A stretch of DNA of 39,944 nt from Candidatus Ornithospirochaeta stercoravium (GCA_017694915.1 JADIMF010000151.1:1-39944), one strand, 5' to 3'; counted from the stretch's first letter, positions 1-10,629 are shown. Numbers and translations: made by a program. Notes: generated by a model from the sequence alone, not told the origin.

Positions 1-4
1 TGAG

Positions 5-86
5 TGCGGTCGACTGGACTTGAACCAGCACAGCTCTCACCACTAGCACCTCAAGCTAGCGTGTCTACCAATTCCACCACGACCGC
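5..86 (-). tRNA. tRNA-Leu (anticodon GAG)
   Basis: Reverse complement GCGGTCGTGGTGGAATTGGTAGACACGCTAGCTTGAGGTGCTAG...GGTTCAAGTCCAGTCGACCGCA: 7-bp acceptor stem GCGGTCG/CGACCGC, anticodon loop TTGAGGT, TTCAAGTCC T-arm, long variable arm (class II). CCA not encoded. Confidence 0.95.
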
Positions 87-223
87 TCGACGTTTCAAGA
101 ATTTAGGCTTTTTTAGACTTTTCGTCAATAGAATATGTAAATATTTTCTATTATTTTTGATGAATATTTCATAACATCTTAATACATAAAAAATTACATA
201 TTCCATATATCAGATTGCAGATT

Positions 224-1117
224 TCAGTTCTTGCTTTGAAAGACTGCTTTGATGTTAGGAATCGCCTCCATTGCTCCTTTTCTTGATACAGCTATACCTG
301 CTGCTCTGTTTGCGATTCTCAAAGCATCCTCTGCATTTCTGTCAGAAGAAATAGCCGAAAGGAAGAAACCGGTGAAAGTATCCCCTGCTCCCGTTGTGTC
401 GACAGCTGTTACTTTCTCAGCTTCAGCATGTATGACATTTCCTTTCTCTGCAAAATACGAACCATTGCTTCCAGCTGTCATGATAATAGATGAAGAGATA
501 AATTTAACAGAAAGCTTCCTTGCCATCTCTTCATAGTCATCACACACCTCATTCAGAAGCTTTGCTCCTTCGATTTCATTGACGAAGAATATATCTACAA
601 GATCAAGCGGAAACTTCTCTATTTCCGAATCAAAAGGAGATGGATTCAGAACAATCCTCATACCCTGCTTTTTCGCTTCTGTAATGGCATAATCAACAAG
701 ATTGATTTCATTCTGAAGGACAAGATAGTCACCATAAGAGAAATGATTTAGTACATTATCGATATGCTCTTCTGTAAAGTTTCTGTTCATTCCAGGATAG
801 AGTACGATAGCATTCTCTCCTGAATCATCAACCTGGATTATCGCTTGTCCAGTGAAGCCTTCGTCACTGACATTAGAAAGAGAAACATCGACTCCATACG
901 AAGAAAGCTTATCAAGAAGCCATATTCCATCTTTTCCGATATTCCCAGCAAACGAAACATCAGCACCGGCTTTTGCAAGAGCTGCTGACTGATTGGCGCC
1001 TTTCCCTCCTGCATTTCTGAACAGAGTCCTGCTCGATATGGTCTCTCCTGGATTCACAATCCTGTCTACAGAGAAAACCATATCAATATTCGCAGAACCT
1101 AAAACAAGAAATCTCAT
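224..1117 (-). CDS. rbsK: Ribokinase / PfkB-family sugar kinase
   Basis: MRFLVLGSANIDMVFSVDRIVNPGETI, GGKGANQS motif, C-terminal DTTGAGDTFTGFF PfkB signature. Confidence 0.9.
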   Translation of the reverse strand: MRFLVLGSANIDMVFSVDRIVNPGETISSRTLFRNAGGKGANQSAALAKAGADVSFAGNIGKDGIWLLDKLSSYGVDVSLSNVSDEGFTGQAIIQVDDSGENAIVLYPGMNRNFTEEHIDNVLNHFSYGDYLVLQNEINLVDYAITEAKKQGMRIVLNPSPFDSEIEKFPLDLVDIFFVNEIEGAKLLNEVCDDYEEMARKLSVKFISSSIIMTAGSNGSYFAEKGNVIHAEAEKVTAVDTTGAGDTFTGFFLSAISSDRNAEDALRIANRAAGIAVSRKGAMEAIPNIKAVFQSKN

Positions 1118-2091
1118 TATTCCACATACCTCGATATGAATTCATGAACGGTATTGAAATAAAGCTCAGGCTCTCTGAGGTATGCCTCACCATGACCTGC
1201 ATCAGGAACAAGAAGCTTCTCTTTATCCCCATTTCTCTTTGCATCAAAGCAGATATCCAGCATATAGGTTCCTACGAAGTGATCATCATCACCATGTATG
1301 AAGAGCATAGGAATCTCAGATTCTGAAAGCATATCCAGGCTTGAAGCTTCCTTAGGAGTATAACCCGTTATGATTCTGGACATCACGGAGTACATATTCA
1401 TGACAGGGAATGGCGGAAGATGGAAAAGTGCCTTGAGCTCATCTGCGAAGATATCCCAGACAGATGTGTATCCACAATCTTCGACCGCTGCTTTCACGTT
1501 ATCAGGAAGATCAAGACCTGATACCATCATTACAGTCGCGGCTCCCATCGAGATGCCATGAAGCACAATCTCAGCTTCCGGATCACGATCAATGATCCAG
1601 TCAATCCAGAGCCTTATATCATCTTTATCAAGCCATCCCATGCCGATCCATGTTCCATCAGATTCTCCATGGGCCCTGTTGTCTGGAGAAAGCACGTTGT
1701 AACCCCATGATGAATAGACACCAGCAAGATGAAGCATGTCCTTTCTGGAACTCATATAACCATGCACAAGGATCACATAACGGCTTCCCTCATTGCGATA
1801 GAACGAGGCTTTGAGAGAAAGTCCGTCGGATGAGACAATCGAGACGTCCTCCTTATCTGCAGAAGCGAGGAAAAGTTCATCAGAGGAAGCAAAAGCCTCT
1901 CTGTTCTCACGTATCACTCTCTGTCTTTCACTTTCGGAGGATGCACTGTTCCTCTCCTCTTCAGGAAGAAGATTCATGTTGAATGTGTCTTTTCTATGTA
2001 CGGCGAAATTAACGAAATATGTACCAACTGCTACTGTCAGGATGATAGCGATGACTATCAATATGGCAATAAGTATGATGATTTTTCTCAT
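1117..2091 (-). CDS. Membrane-anchored alpha/beta hydrolase
   Basis: Start trimmed from the ORF track to MRKIIILIAILIVIAIILTVAVGTYF (N-terminal TM helix). VILVHGYMSSRKDM, GHGESDG-like region, HGISMGAAT nucleophile elbow, GDDDHFV and DAGHGEAY motifs. Confidence 0.85.
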   Translation of the reverse strand: MRKIIILIAILIVIAIILTVAVGTYFVNFAVHRKDTFNMNLLPEEERNSASSESERQRVIRENREAFASSDELFLASADKEDVSIVSSDGLSLKASFYRNEGSRYVILVHGYMSSRKDMLHLAGVYSSWGYNVLSPDNRAHGESDGTWIGMGWLDKDDIRLWIDWIIDRDPEAEIVLHGISMGAATVMMVSGLDLPDNVKAAVEDCGYTSVWDIFADELKALFHLPPFPVMNMYSVMSRIITGYTPKEASSLDMLSESEIPMLFIHGDDDHFVGTYMLDICFDAKRNGDKEKLLVPDAGHGEAYLREPELYFNTVHEFISRYVE

Positions 2092-2097
2092 GCTGCG

Positions 2098-2103
2098 ATT
2101 ATA
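2098..2103 (-). promoter_or_regulatory. -10 box TATAAT 6 nt upstream of ATG (candidate leaderless promoter)
   Basis: Reverse strand TGTATAATCGCAGC-ATG, no Shine-Dalgarno, directly downstream of a tRNA terminator. Confidence 0.6.
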
Positions 2104-2113
2104 CAGATTACGA

Positions 2114-2150
2114 AGAAATAGAAAAAGCCTCACCAACTGTGGTAAGGCTT
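2114..2150 (-). terminator. Rho-independent terminator of tRNA-Met
   Basis: AAGCCTTACCA-CAGT-TGGTGAGGCTT (11-bp stem with one G-T pair) followed by TTTTTCTATT. Confidence 0.85.
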
Positions 2151-2152
2151 AG

Positions 2153-2225
2153 TAGCGAGAAAGGGACTCGGACCCCTGACCGAGCGGATATGAGCCGCTT
2201 GCTCTACCAACTGAGCTATCTCGCC
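2153..2225 (-). tRNA. tRNA with CAT anticodon, probably elongator tRNA-Met
   Basis: GGCGAGATAGCTCAGTTGGTAGAGCAAGCGGCTCATATCCGCTCGGTCAGGGGTCCGAGTCCCTTTCTCGCTA; loop CTCATAT. Ile2 versus Met identity not resolved. Confidence 0.9.
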
Positions 2226-2295
2226 ATCTGTGCTTTTCAGCAACAACGAGAATCTACCAGATTTAAAGAGCAATGGCAATACCCTTTTTCACTTT

Positions 2296-3315
2296 TCAGA
2301 GTAAATTGAAGCCATGAGACTTTGCTTCGCTCCTTGCACTCTCCGGCCAGACGGATGCCTGGACCTCCCCGATATGCGCTTTGTGAAGGAGGAACATGCA
2401 GAGTCTTGACTGTCCGATACCACCTCCGATTGTCTGAGGATAGTCTCCTGCAAGAAGACGTTTATGCCAGTATAGATCCTTTCTCTCCATACAGTTACGG
2501 ATTTCAAGCTGCCTAAGAAGCGCTTCCTTGTTGACTCTTATTCCCATGCTGGAAAGCTCAAGCGAATCATTTCTGACCGTGTCCCACACGATGATATCAC
2601 CATTGAGACCATGTCTGCCGTTCTCCGTCTCAGTTGACCAGTCATCATAATCAGGAGCACGTCCTGAATGAGGAGGATTGCCATACCCGATACCTATAAG
2701 GAATACAGCACCATAGCGCTTTGCAAGCTCTCTTTCCCTCTCCTGCGGAGTGAGGGATGGATACTCTGCCGCGGCATCCTCTGTATGAACGAATGTTATG
2801 TTCTCAGGAAGAGTGTCATGAAGAACCCTGAAATCCTCCTCAAGAAGGAATGCTGTGCGCTTTATTGCTGAGTATATATTTCTCACAGTCGCCTTGAGAT
2901 AATCGATATTGCGCTCGTCATCTTTCATGACCTTCTCCCAGTCCCACTGGTCGACGTAGATTGAGTGTATCGCATCGATATCATCATCAGGACGAAGCGC
3001 ATTCATGTCGGTATAAATGCCCCTTCCTGGCTTAACGGAATAATCGGCAAGCGCCATTCTCTTCCATTTAGCAAGGGACTGTATGATCTCCATCTTCTCC
3101 CCTGAGAGATTCTTTACGGAGAATGAAACAGGCGCCTCGATTCCATTGAGATCATCATTGATACCAGATCCCGATGGTACGAAAAGCGGTGATGTGACAC
3201 GTGAAAGCCTCAGTGCGCCTGAAAGCTCCCTTTCAAAGATATCCTTTGCAGCTTTTATCGCCTTCTCTGTCTCATGCTGAGAAAGAAGGGGTTTATATCC
3301 TTCTGGAAAATACAT
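2296..3315 (-). CDS. asnA: Aspartate--ammonia ligase (asparagine synthetase A)
   Basis: 339 aa; SRVTSPLFVPSGSGINDDLNG, SLAKWKRMALADY, YVDQWDWEKV, GGGIGQSRLCMFLL are characteristic of AsnA. AGGAG upstream. Confidence 0.95.
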   Translation of the reverse strand: MYFPEGYKPLLSQHETEKAIKAAKDIFERELSGALRLSRVTSPLFVPSGSGINDDLNGIEAPVSFSVKNLSGEKMEIIQSLAKWKRMALADYSVKPGRGIYTDMNALRPDDDIDAIHSIYVDQWDWEKVMKDDERNIDYLKATVRNIYSAIKRTAFLLEEDFRVLHDTLPENITFVHTEDAAAEYPSLTPQERERELAKRYGAVFLIGIGYGNPPHSGRAPDYDDWSTETENGRHGLNGDIIVWDTVRNDSLELSSMGIRVNKEALLRQLEIRNCMERKDLYWHKRLLAGDYPQTIGGGIGQSRLCMFLLHKAHIGEVQASVWPESARSEAKSHGFNLL

Positions 3316-3364
3316 TGTTCTTCTCCTAATATGGCGTGAGTATGAAACAAATCGGGGATTTTGT

Positions 3365-3913
3365 TTAGCACTTATAGTAAATTGCTTTCCTTACTTCCTC
3401 TGATTTTTCCGCTGAAATAAGCATCTCCACAAGCTTCAGGCCGAGATCGAATGCCCAACCTGCGCTCTTTCCTGTCACTATGTTGCCATCCACATCGAGT
3501 CCGTCATTGGTGAATGGGATATCAGGAGCATAGGAAGAACAGCCGGGGAAACAGGTCGCTTTCTTTCCATTAAGAAGTCCAAGCGGAGCAAGGACAACAG
3601 CAGGAGCTGCGCATATCGCTGCAACGATACCTGTCTGAGCAGTCTTGACGACTATCTCATTGACCTTCCATGACTGAGCGAGGTTCACGCTCCCTGGCAT
3701 GCCACCTGGACAGAACACAGCATCGTAGGCTCTTGATTCAAGATCCTCGATATCGACATCGGCCACTACTGTGACACCATGAGATGATTTTATCTCCCTT
3801 CCGCCTACTCCGGCTGTAATCACATCGATTCCGGCTCTTCTGAGCACATCGACCGGACAGAGTGCCTCGGTCTCCTCAAAGCCTTCTGCAAGAAAAACAA
3901 CAACTTCCATCAA
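3365..3913 (-). CDS. DJ-1/PfpI family protein
   Basis: VVVFLAEGFEETEALCPVDVLRRAGIDV and AAICAAPAVVLA nucleophile elbow. Confidence 0.88.
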   Translation of the reverse strand: MMEVVVFLAEGFEETEALCPVDVLRRAGIDVITAGVGGREIKSSHGVTVVADVDIEDLESRAYDAVFCPGGMPGSVNLAQSWKVNEIVVKTAQTGIVAAICAAPAVVLAPLGLLNGKKATCFPGCSSYAPDIPFTNDGLDVDGNIVTGKSAGWAFDLGLKLVEMLISAEKSEEVRKAIYYKC

Positions 3914-4989
3914 AGCATCTCCAGCTTACCGCCCTTTTCCTTCGCTTCTTTTATAAGCTCGGCGGCATTCTTCACTATTCTTTCAGTCTCATCCCATCCT
4001 ATACAGCCATCGGTGACAGAAACACCATATTTCAGCAGGGACAGGTCGGATGGAATCTTCTGGCTTCCTTCATGAAGATTGGACTCAAGCATGAATCCCT
4101 TTATCTCAGTCTCACCCCATCTCACCTGATCTACAACAGCACGGAGAACGCGCTTCTGACGTGACCAGTCCTTGCGGCTGTTCTGATGGGAGCAGTCGAT
4201 GATGATAGCAGGCTCAAGCCCTGCCTCCTTCATCATCTTAGCCGCATCCTCAACATCATCTTCATAGTAATTCGGCCCCTGATCGCCTCCGCGGAGAATG
4301 AGATGTGGAGCAGCATTGCCCATTGAGCGGAACACTCCAAGCCTTCCGTCCCTCTGGACACCGATAAACGATGCCGGACGGGACGCGCTCTTTGCGGCAT
4401 TAATAGCAGCTGTAAGATCACCTGATGTGCTGTTCTTGAAACCGACAGGAACAGACAAACCCGATGCAAGAGAGCGGTGAGTCTGGCTTTCCGTTGTGCG
4501 CGCTCCGATACTCGACCAGCTCATAAGCTCATCGATGTACTGGGGAACAATGGGATCGAGGACCTCACAACCTACAGGAAGCCCCATCTCGTTTATATCC
4601 ATCAGAAGGCGACGTGCTATCATGAGGCCTTTCTGGATATCGCAGGATTCATCCATATCGGGATCGGTTATGAGCCCTTTCCAGCCAAGTGCGGTACGCG
4701 GCTTCTCGAAGTATGTCCTCATAACCACGAAGAATGTATCAGAAACCTCATCTGCAAGCTTCTTAAGCTTCTCCGCATACTCTATTCCAGCCTTCGGGTC
4801 ATGTATCGAACACGGCCCGATTATAGCCAGCAGTCTTTCATCTTTTCCGTGGATTATATCCGAAACGGATTCTCTGTATCCTGAGATGCGTGAAGCAAGC
4901 TCCTGGGAAATGGGAAGTTCCTTCTCCATTTCAGCGGGTGTTTTCAGCATCTCTATGCATCTGATTCTTAGATCCTGTGTGCGTTCCAT
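3910..4989 (-). CDS. aroF: 3-deoxy-7-phosphoheptulonate synthase (type I DAHP synthase)
   Basis: LAIIGPCSIHDPKAGIEYAEKL, MRTYFEKPRTALGWKGLITDP, GARTTESQTHRSLASGLSVPVGFKNSTSG, IDCSHQNSRKD. Which isozyme symbol applies cannot be decided. Confidence 0.93.
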   Translation of the reverse strand: MERTQDLRIRCIEMLKTPAEMEKELPISQELASRISGYRESVSDIIHGKDERLLAIIGPCSIHDPKAGIEYAEKLKKLADEVSDTFFVVMRTYFEKPRTALGWKGLITDPDMDESCDIQKGLMIARRLLMDINEMGLPVGCEVLDPIVPQYIDELMSWSSIGARTTESQTHRSLASGLSVPVGFKNSTSGDLTAAINAAKSASRPASFIGVQRDGRLGVFRSMGNAAPHLILRGGDQGPNYYEDDVEDAAKMMKEAGLEPAIIIDCSHQNSRKDWSRQKRVLRAVVDQVRWGETEIKGFMLESNLHEGSQKIPSDLSLLKYGVSVTDGCIGWDETERIVKNAAELIKEAKEKGGKLEML

Positions 4990-4998
4990 GCAGAGATA

Positions 4999-6804
4999 TT
5001 AATCCTTTTTGCCTTCCGTGTCAGAGCTTTCACCCTCTCCATTCTTCTTTTTCGGATACAAGAAGCGCTTGATCTTCTGCGTAGGAGTACGCTCAAAAGG
5101 CTTTTCCTGCAACTGGACATCGGAAATCTTCGAGAATGCAGAGAGCTGTGAATTGACATCCTTCCTGATTCTGGTGATGTATTTCTCAGCTTCCTTCTGA
5201 GCTTCCTGAATGGAAATCTTCATCTTCTCAGCCATGAGATTAACATCGATCTTTATAAGAGCAAGAAGACCTCCATCCTCAGGAACAACGAGCGATTCCT
5301 CAACGAAGTCCTGGTTGTTTATAAGCGTCTCTATTGTCTCGGGATAGATATTCTCTCCACCCGGTCCGAGAATCATTGTCTTGACCCTTCCTCGGATTGC
5401 GAGCCTGTTTTTCTTATCTATGAAACCAAGGTCACCGGTCTTGAAATAACCATCTGGCGTGAAAGCCTCAGCATTGAGATCGGGCCTGTTGTAATAGCCT
5501 TTCATCACATTCGGACCTTTGACTGCAATCTCTCCGACACCCTCGCTGTTCTTATCGAGGAGAATGACATCATCATCCTCGACGATCTTTCCTATGAATC
5601 CAGGCTTCTGCTGCTTTCTGAAGCTTCCGCAAGCTGCCACAAGAGGCGCTGTCTCAGTCAGACCGTAGCCGATTGCATACGGGAAATGAGCATCATAGAG
5701 GAATTTCTCGACTTCCTTATCGAGTGGAGCGCCTCCTATTCCAAAGAACTTGAGGCGATGCCCGAATGTGTTATTGAGCTTGTTTCCTATTGTTCTGTAG
5801 ACAATCGGGCGGAGAATCGGATTCTTCGCAAGCTTCGCGATCTTGCCATCTCCATTGAGAACAGGGGCAACAGCTGCCTTGTAGACCTTCTCCATAAGAA
5901 GAGGCACGGAGAGCATTACATGCGGCCTTACCTCTGAAAGCGCAGGAAGAAGGATCGAAACAGCTGGCTGCTTTCCCAGGAATGTGATATCGAGTCCGCA
6001 CATGAGCGGAAGGACATGACCGATCGTGAATTCATAGACATGTGCCATCGGCAGTATCGAAAGAACCTTATAACCTGGCTTTAAGTGCACATAGATATCC
6101 GTAGCGAGATCCGCACAGCGAAGGATGTTCTTGTGTGACAGCACAACACCTTTCGAAGCTCCAGTCGTGCCAGATGTGAAAATAATCGATGCTGTATCAT
6201 CCTCAGCAGGCTTTCTTGCGTCTATTTCCGCCTTTCTTATCTTCTGCTGTCTGAGTGAATAACCAGGAGCCTCCTTGAAGGAATGCTCTCCCTCGAAAGA
6301 AGGAACATGGACCATATCATCCATTCTGACGATGATGAGATCGTCCTTGACTTCCTCTATCTTCGGGAACTGCTTTGTATTGATACATACAGCTTTGGCA
6401 CCGCTTTCCGAGATAATTGAAAGCATATCGCGAGAAGAGAAATCAGGAAGGACAGGAACAGCAACAGCTCCTATCGATACAATCGAAAGATAAAGCGTCA
6501 TCCATTCAGGAGAGCTTTCTCCTATAACCGCGATTCTGTCACCCTTCTCGATACCGATTGAGAGCCAGTACGATGCGGCGGCTTCCGCATTCCAGATAAG
6601 CTGGCTATATGTTATATCATTCTCCTCGCCTGTCCGGAACACACGATAACATGTACGCTTTCCATAGCGGGAAGCAATCGCTTCCATGAAATCGGGGAAG
6701 GTATAGCCCATGACTGTCTTCATCTTCAGTCCGTCAGAACGTCTGACACGGCGGCACATCTTCTCCGTAATTACCTTTTTCTTCTCCTTTTTACTATTTG
6801 CCAT
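4999..6804 (-). CDS. AMP-binding long-chain fatty acid--CoA ligase
   Basis: Start trimmed to MANSKKEKKK (SD GAGGGG), overlapping the upstream gene by 11 nt. IIFTSGTTGASKGVVLSHKN, YGLTETAPLV, YFKTGDLGFIDKKNRLAIRGRVKTMI. Confidence 0.9.
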   Translation of the reverse strand: MANSKKEKKKVITEKMCRRVRRSDGLKMKTVMGYTFPDFMEAIASRYGKRTCYRVFRTGEENDITYSQLIWNAEAAASYWLSIGIEKGDRIAVIGESSPEWMTLYLSIVSIGAVAVPVLPDFSSRDMLSIISESGAKAVCINTKQFPKIEEVKDDLIIVRMDDMVHVPSFEGEHSFKEAPGYSLRQQKIRKAEIDARKPAEDDTASIIFTSGTTGASKGVVLSHKNILRCADLATDIYVHLKPGYKVLSILPMAHVYEFTIGHVLPLMCGLDITFLGKQPAVSILLPALSEVRPHVMLSVPLLMEKVYKAAVAPVLNGDGKIAKLAKNPILRPIVYRTIGNKLNNTFGHRLKFFGIGGAPLDKEVEKFLYDAHFPYAIGYGLTETAPLVAACGSFRKQQKPGFIGKIVEDDDVILLDKNSEGVGEIAVKGPNVMKGYYNRPDLNAEAFTPDGYFKTGDLGFIDKKNRLAIRGRVKTMILGPGGENIYPETIETLINNQDFVEESLVVPEDGGLLALIKIDVNLMAEKMKISIQEAQKEAEKYITRIRKDVNSQLSAFSKISDVQLQEKPFERTPTQKIKRFLYPKKKNGEGESSDTEGKKD

Positions 6805-7570
6805 CTCTAAACCCCTCGAATAACTCGCCGCGGCAGCATACCTTACAGAATATTCCCGAAGGAATGACTTCATTCACAACTTTCCTGACAAGTTCAGGAG
6901 TGTTGTTATTCGCGCTCAGATGCACGAATGAGATGCTGTCGCCCTGTTTTGATGTCTTTCCTGCAAAGTCGACGGCTGTCTTGTTTTCAAGATGACCCCA
7001 TCGACCTGAGATCCTATTCTTCAGAAACTGAGGATAGCTTCCTTTCTCAAGCATCTCCTCATCATAATTCGATTCTATGAACTTCACGTCAGCACTTCTC
7101 GAAAGATCCCATGCCTCATCGGGAATGATTCCCGTATCAGTCATGAGGAAATAGCCGACACCATCGGATGTGAAAGCGAAACCTGCAGATCCGTCGGAAT
7201 CATGGGAAGTCGCGAACGGAAGTATGTCAAAGCCCGGGATGCTGATACGATCGCCGAACGCAAATGTATGGAGAAGGCTTCTCTCTATCTTCTGCTTGAT
7301 GATAAGACTCTCATTCTTCTCCATTGACACATCGGAGATATATGCAGGTACTCCGAGACGGCGCTGCAGAACCCCTACTCCCTTTGAGTGATCAGGGTGC
7401 AGGTGCGTTATGAATAATGCCCTGATCGTATCAAGCGGTATCTCATGGTTTCTCATCGTCTCCGACAGTTTCGTGAATGTCACTCCGTCATCGATAATGA
7501 GCGTATCCCTGCCCGTATAAAAAATATAGCAATTGCCGCAGCTGCCTGTTGTAACCACTACATAATGCAT
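6794..7570 (-). CDS. MBL-fold metallohydrolase (YycJ/WalJ-like)
   Basis: THLHPDHSKGVGVL HxHxDH motif, FATSHD, DTG. SD GGAGG. Confidence 0.85.
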   Translation of the reverse strand: MHYVVVTTGSCGNCYIFYTGRDTLIIDDGVTFTKLSETMRNHEIPLDTIRALFITHLHPDHSKGVGVLQRRLGVPAYISDVSMEKNESLIIKQKIERSLLHTFAFGDRISIPGFDILPFATSHDSDGSAGFAFTSDGVGYFLMTDTGIIPDEAWDLSRSADVKFIESNYDEEMLEKGSYPQFLKNRISGRWGHLENKTAVDFAGKTSKQGDSISFVHLSANNNTPELVRKVVNEVIPSGIFCKVCCRGELFEGFRDGK

Positions 7571-7902
7571 TACAGAAACACCTCCGGATTATCATTATCC
7601 CATCCGACGACTGCCTTTCCGTCCTTTCTCAGGACAGGAAGGACTAGGAGCTCCGGATGGAGGATGACCTCCTCTTCTGGATCATAGTCCCGCCATGCAT
7701 ATCCGTTTTTCTTATAATACTGGCTTTCCTTGTCGATTATATCATCTGTATCGGAAACCGAGGACAGAATGCTTTTCCACTCCTTCGGAGAAAGAGAGTA
7801 TCTCGTCAGATCGACGAACTGGAAAGGAATGTTCCTTTCCTTTAAATACCTAACTGCTTTCTGGGTGTCCTTCGATTTCGCTGTGCCTATTACCTGAAGC
7901 AT
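7570..7902 (-). CDS. ArsC/Spx-family thioredoxin-fold protein
   Basis: 110 aa, MLQVIGTAKSKDTQKAVRYLKERNIPFQFVDLTRYSLSPKEW, ArsC/Spx layout without an N-terminal CxxC. Confidence 0.75.
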   Translation of the reverse strand: MLQVIGTAKSKDTQKAVRYLKERNIPFQFVDLTRYSLSPKEWKSILSSVSDTDDIIDKESQYYKKNGYAWRDYDPEEEVILHPELLVLPVLRKDGKAVVGWDNDNPEVFL

Positions 7903-8055
7903 ATATTCTGATGATAATTGCCAGAAGCACGCACTTCAACACTTAGGCAATCGGCAATATTAATCATTTTTGCCATATAGCTAGGATTAACTATTACGGT
8001 ATCTTGTTAGAATCACCATAATTCTGCAATAATCAGTGAGACCGAAGGAGAAGAT

Positions 8056-9438
8056 ATGCAGGACAGAATAAAGGCAATACTCCAGATGGAGCCATCCGAC
8101 AGCATCGTCAAAGCAGAAGGATGGGTAAGAACAAAGAGAGAAAGCAAGAACGTCTGCTTCATTGAAATCAATGATGGATCATGCCTCAAGGGCCTTCAGG
8201 GCGTTATTGATAAGAATACAATAGATAATTCCGTACTCGACAGAATCGCTACAGGCGCATCGGTTGTCGCCGAGGGCAAGATTGTGGCATCTCAGGGCGG
8301 AGCACAGAAGACGGAAATGCAGATAGAGAAGCTCGAGGTCGTGGGAGAATGTCCTTCCGATTACCCTCTGCAGAAGAAGAGACACACTGTGGAATTCCTC
8401 AGGGAGAAGGCTTATCTCAGACCGAGGACAAACCTCTTCGGTGCTGTAACAAGAGTGAGGAACACTATGGCTTATGCTGTTCATTCCTTCTTCCAGGAAA
8501 ACGGCTTTGTCTATGTTAACACTCCCCTTATCTCAGCATCCGACTGCGAAGGCGCTGGTGCTCAGTTCCAGGTGACAACGCTTGACCTTGAGAACCTTCC
8601 AAGGACCGAGGATGGTAAAGTCGATTACTCAAAGGACTTCTTCGGTAAGATGGCAAACCTCACCGTATCAGGTCAGCTTGAGGGAGAGACATACGCAACC
8701 GCACTGAAGAACATCTATACATTCGGACCGACATTCCGCGCTGAGAATTCGAACACCGCACGTCATCTAGCGGAGTTCTGGATGATAGAACCGGAGATGG
8801 CATTCTGCACACTTGAGGGCGATATGGAATGGGCTGAGAAATTCCTGAAGTATGTCTTCTCTGCAGTGCTTGAGAAGAATCCGGAGGATATGGAGTTCTT
8901 CTCATCGTTCGTGCTCCCAGGCGTCGTCGATACTCTCAAGCATGTCATAGAATCACCATTTGCCCATATGACATATACAGAGGCAATTAAGGTGCTCGAG
9001 CCGGAGAATGACAGATTCGAGTTCCCTGTTAAGTGGGGTGTGGAGATCCAGAGCGAGCATGAGCGCTTCCTTACCGAGCAGGTTGCAAAGTGCCCTGTCA
9101 TCGTCACAGACTATCCGAAGGATATCAAGGCCTTCTATATGAAGATGAATGATGACGGTGAGACTGTAAGGGCAATGGATGTGCTTGCACCAAGACTTGG
9201 AGAGATCATCGGAGGATCTGAAAGAGAGTACAGATATGACGTACTCACAAAGAGAATGAACGATCTCGGACTCAATCCTGATGATTACTGGTGGTATCTT
9301 GATCTCAGGAAGTACGGAACCGTACCACATGCTGGATTCGGTCTCGGATTCGAGCGTGCTGTACAGTATGTGACAGGCGTGCAGAACATCCGCGATGTCA
9401 TTCCGTATCCTAGATATTCAAAGAGCTGCGAGTACTGA
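8056..9438 (+). CDS. asnS: Asparagine--tRNA ligase
   Basis: 460 aa; [87 protein letters not shown]. Confidence 0.95.
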   Translation: MQDRIKAILQMEPSDSIVKAEGWVRTKRESKNVCFIEINDGSCLKGLQGVIDKNTIDNSVLDRIATGASVVAEGKIVASQGGAQKTEMQIEKLEVVGECPSDYPLQKKRHTVEFLREKAYLRPRTNLFGAVTRVRNTMAYAVHSFFQENGFVYVNTPLISASDCEGAGAQFQVTTLDLENLPRTEDGKVDYSKDFFGKMANLTVSGQLEGETYATALKNIYTFGPTFRAENSNTARHLAEFWMIEPEMAFCTLEGDMEWAEKFLKYVFSAVLEKNPEDMEFFSSFVLPGVVDTLKHVIESPFAHMTYTEAIKVLEPENDRFEFPVKWGVEIQSEHERFLTEQVAKCPVIVTDYPKDIKAFYMKMNDDGETVRAMDVLAPRLGEIIGGSEREYRYDVLTKRMNDLGLNPDDYWWYLDLRKYGTVPHAGFGLGFERAVQYVTGVQNIRDVIPYPRYSKSCEY

Positions 9439-9946
9439 GTTCACAGCGCAGAAGCGAATAGACAAGGAGCTGCTCAGAGGAGACAAGGCCGGTCTTGGCC
9501 ATGATATGCTCCTTGATCCGCCTTATCTGCCGCTCAGTCATTCCAAGCCTCTTCGAAAGTTCCTTATTGCATAGACCGAAAGGCATTTCAGCAAGAGTCC
9601 GCTTCTCGTTTTCCGTGAAGCGGATTTCCTTCTGTCCATGTATTTCATTTTTGAGAATATCAGAAAGCTTCTCCCCTGCATCCCGATCTTCCGGGTTTAT
9701 TACAGAAACGGAAGAGAACAAAGCCTTCAGAAGCATTTCCCTGTATGGCTCTGTAAATACGATTATGTGAGTATTCATTCCTTCGAGCATTTCAGCCTCA
9801 TTCAGTATCTCCCCTATTGAAGGCTGTATGAGGATAAGGAAATCCGCATGCCCTATTATTACGGGGTGCGGAAGCATCATGATTTCAAAATCCCTGCCTA
9901 TTGCAGAGAGAAGCGGGTGGTCGTCTCTTGCGATAATTCTTCTCAT
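9410..9946 (-). CDS. LuxR-type HTH protein with an unassigned N-terminal domain
   Basis: C-terminal [50 protein letters not shown] fits a GerE/LuxR HTH; N-terminus only loosely receiver-like. Confidence 0.6.
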   Translation of the reverse strand: MRRIIARDDHPLLSAIGRDFEIMMLPHPVIIGHADFLILIQPSIGEILNEAEMLEGMNTHIIVFTEPYREMLLKALFSSVSVINPEDRDAGEKLSDILKNEIHGQKEIRFTENEKRTLAEMPFGLCNKELSKRLGMTERQIRRIKEHIMAKTGLVSSEQLLVYSLLRCELSTRSSLNI

Positions 9947-9951
9947 ATATA

Positions 9952-9957
9952 ATTATA
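9952..9957 (-). promoter_or_regulatory. -10 box TATAAT 5 nt upstream of ATG (candidate leaderless promoter)
   Basis: Reverse strand GCGTATAATTATAT-ATG; no SD. Confidence 0.55.
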
Positions 9958-9978
9958 CGCAATATCCCGCAGATAATG

Positions 9979-10548
9979 TCAGTTTTCTTTTTTAACTTCC
10001 GTTATCGGACTATTATCTATACTCTCAAGTTTTGAACAAAGCTTGTCAAAAGTCTCAGAAAAAGCTCTTATCGTTCTTTCATCGAATGATTTCTGCTTCT
10101 CGGAAAAGACACCCATTTCACGGAAATATGAGTTCACACCTCTCTCTGAAAGCCTTTTCCCTATATTGCTCTCATCGTATTCATTACCCCTGTCATCCAT
10201 CACGGTGATTCCCTTCTCGATAAGGCGGGAAAGCAGAGGTATGTCATGGGATATCGCAAGAGCGGGGGGTGTGGCAATTGAGACAAGCTCATCATCTGCG
10301 CTGTTCTCACCCTTCTCCACCACGATCATATGGATACCAGATCCGATTTTCCTGATTTCTTCTTTATCAAGAATGCCTCTGTATGGTTCGCGTCTTTTCG
10401 CTTTATCCTCATCGATTGCGAGAAGCACATCAGGAAGAGACCTATCTGCGGCGAACCAGGCTTCATAACCTCTTTTAATGATTCTTCTGAGTATGATTGA
10501 GCGGTGACGAAGCGGAAGTGAATCGGAATCTATATAGAGTTTCATCAT
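9979..10548 (-). CDS. DUF188 (YaiI/YqxD) family protein
   Basis: MKLYIDSDSLPLRHRSIILRR..., NSADDELVSIATPPALAISHDIPLLSRLIEKG. Confidence 0.85.
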   Translation of the reverse strand: MMKLYIDSDSLPLRHRSIILRRIIKRGYEAWFAADRSLPDVLLAIDEDKAKRREPYRGILDKEEIRKIGSGIHMIVVEKGENSADDELVSIATPPALAISHDIPLLSRLIEKGITVMDDRGNEYDESNIGKRLSERGVNSYFREMGVFSEKQKSFDERTIRAFSETFDKLCSKLESIDNSPITEVKKEN

Positions 10549-10629
10549 TTTCAGTGTATCAGATAGCTAATCAATATGGAATTATATCCCGCAGTGTTCT
10601 AGAATAGTTGGGAAAGGAGGATCTAACTG

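Noticed and set aside
2289-2507. 72-aa ORF overlapping the 3' part of asnA
   Set aside because: Out-of-frame ORF inside asnA; not independent.
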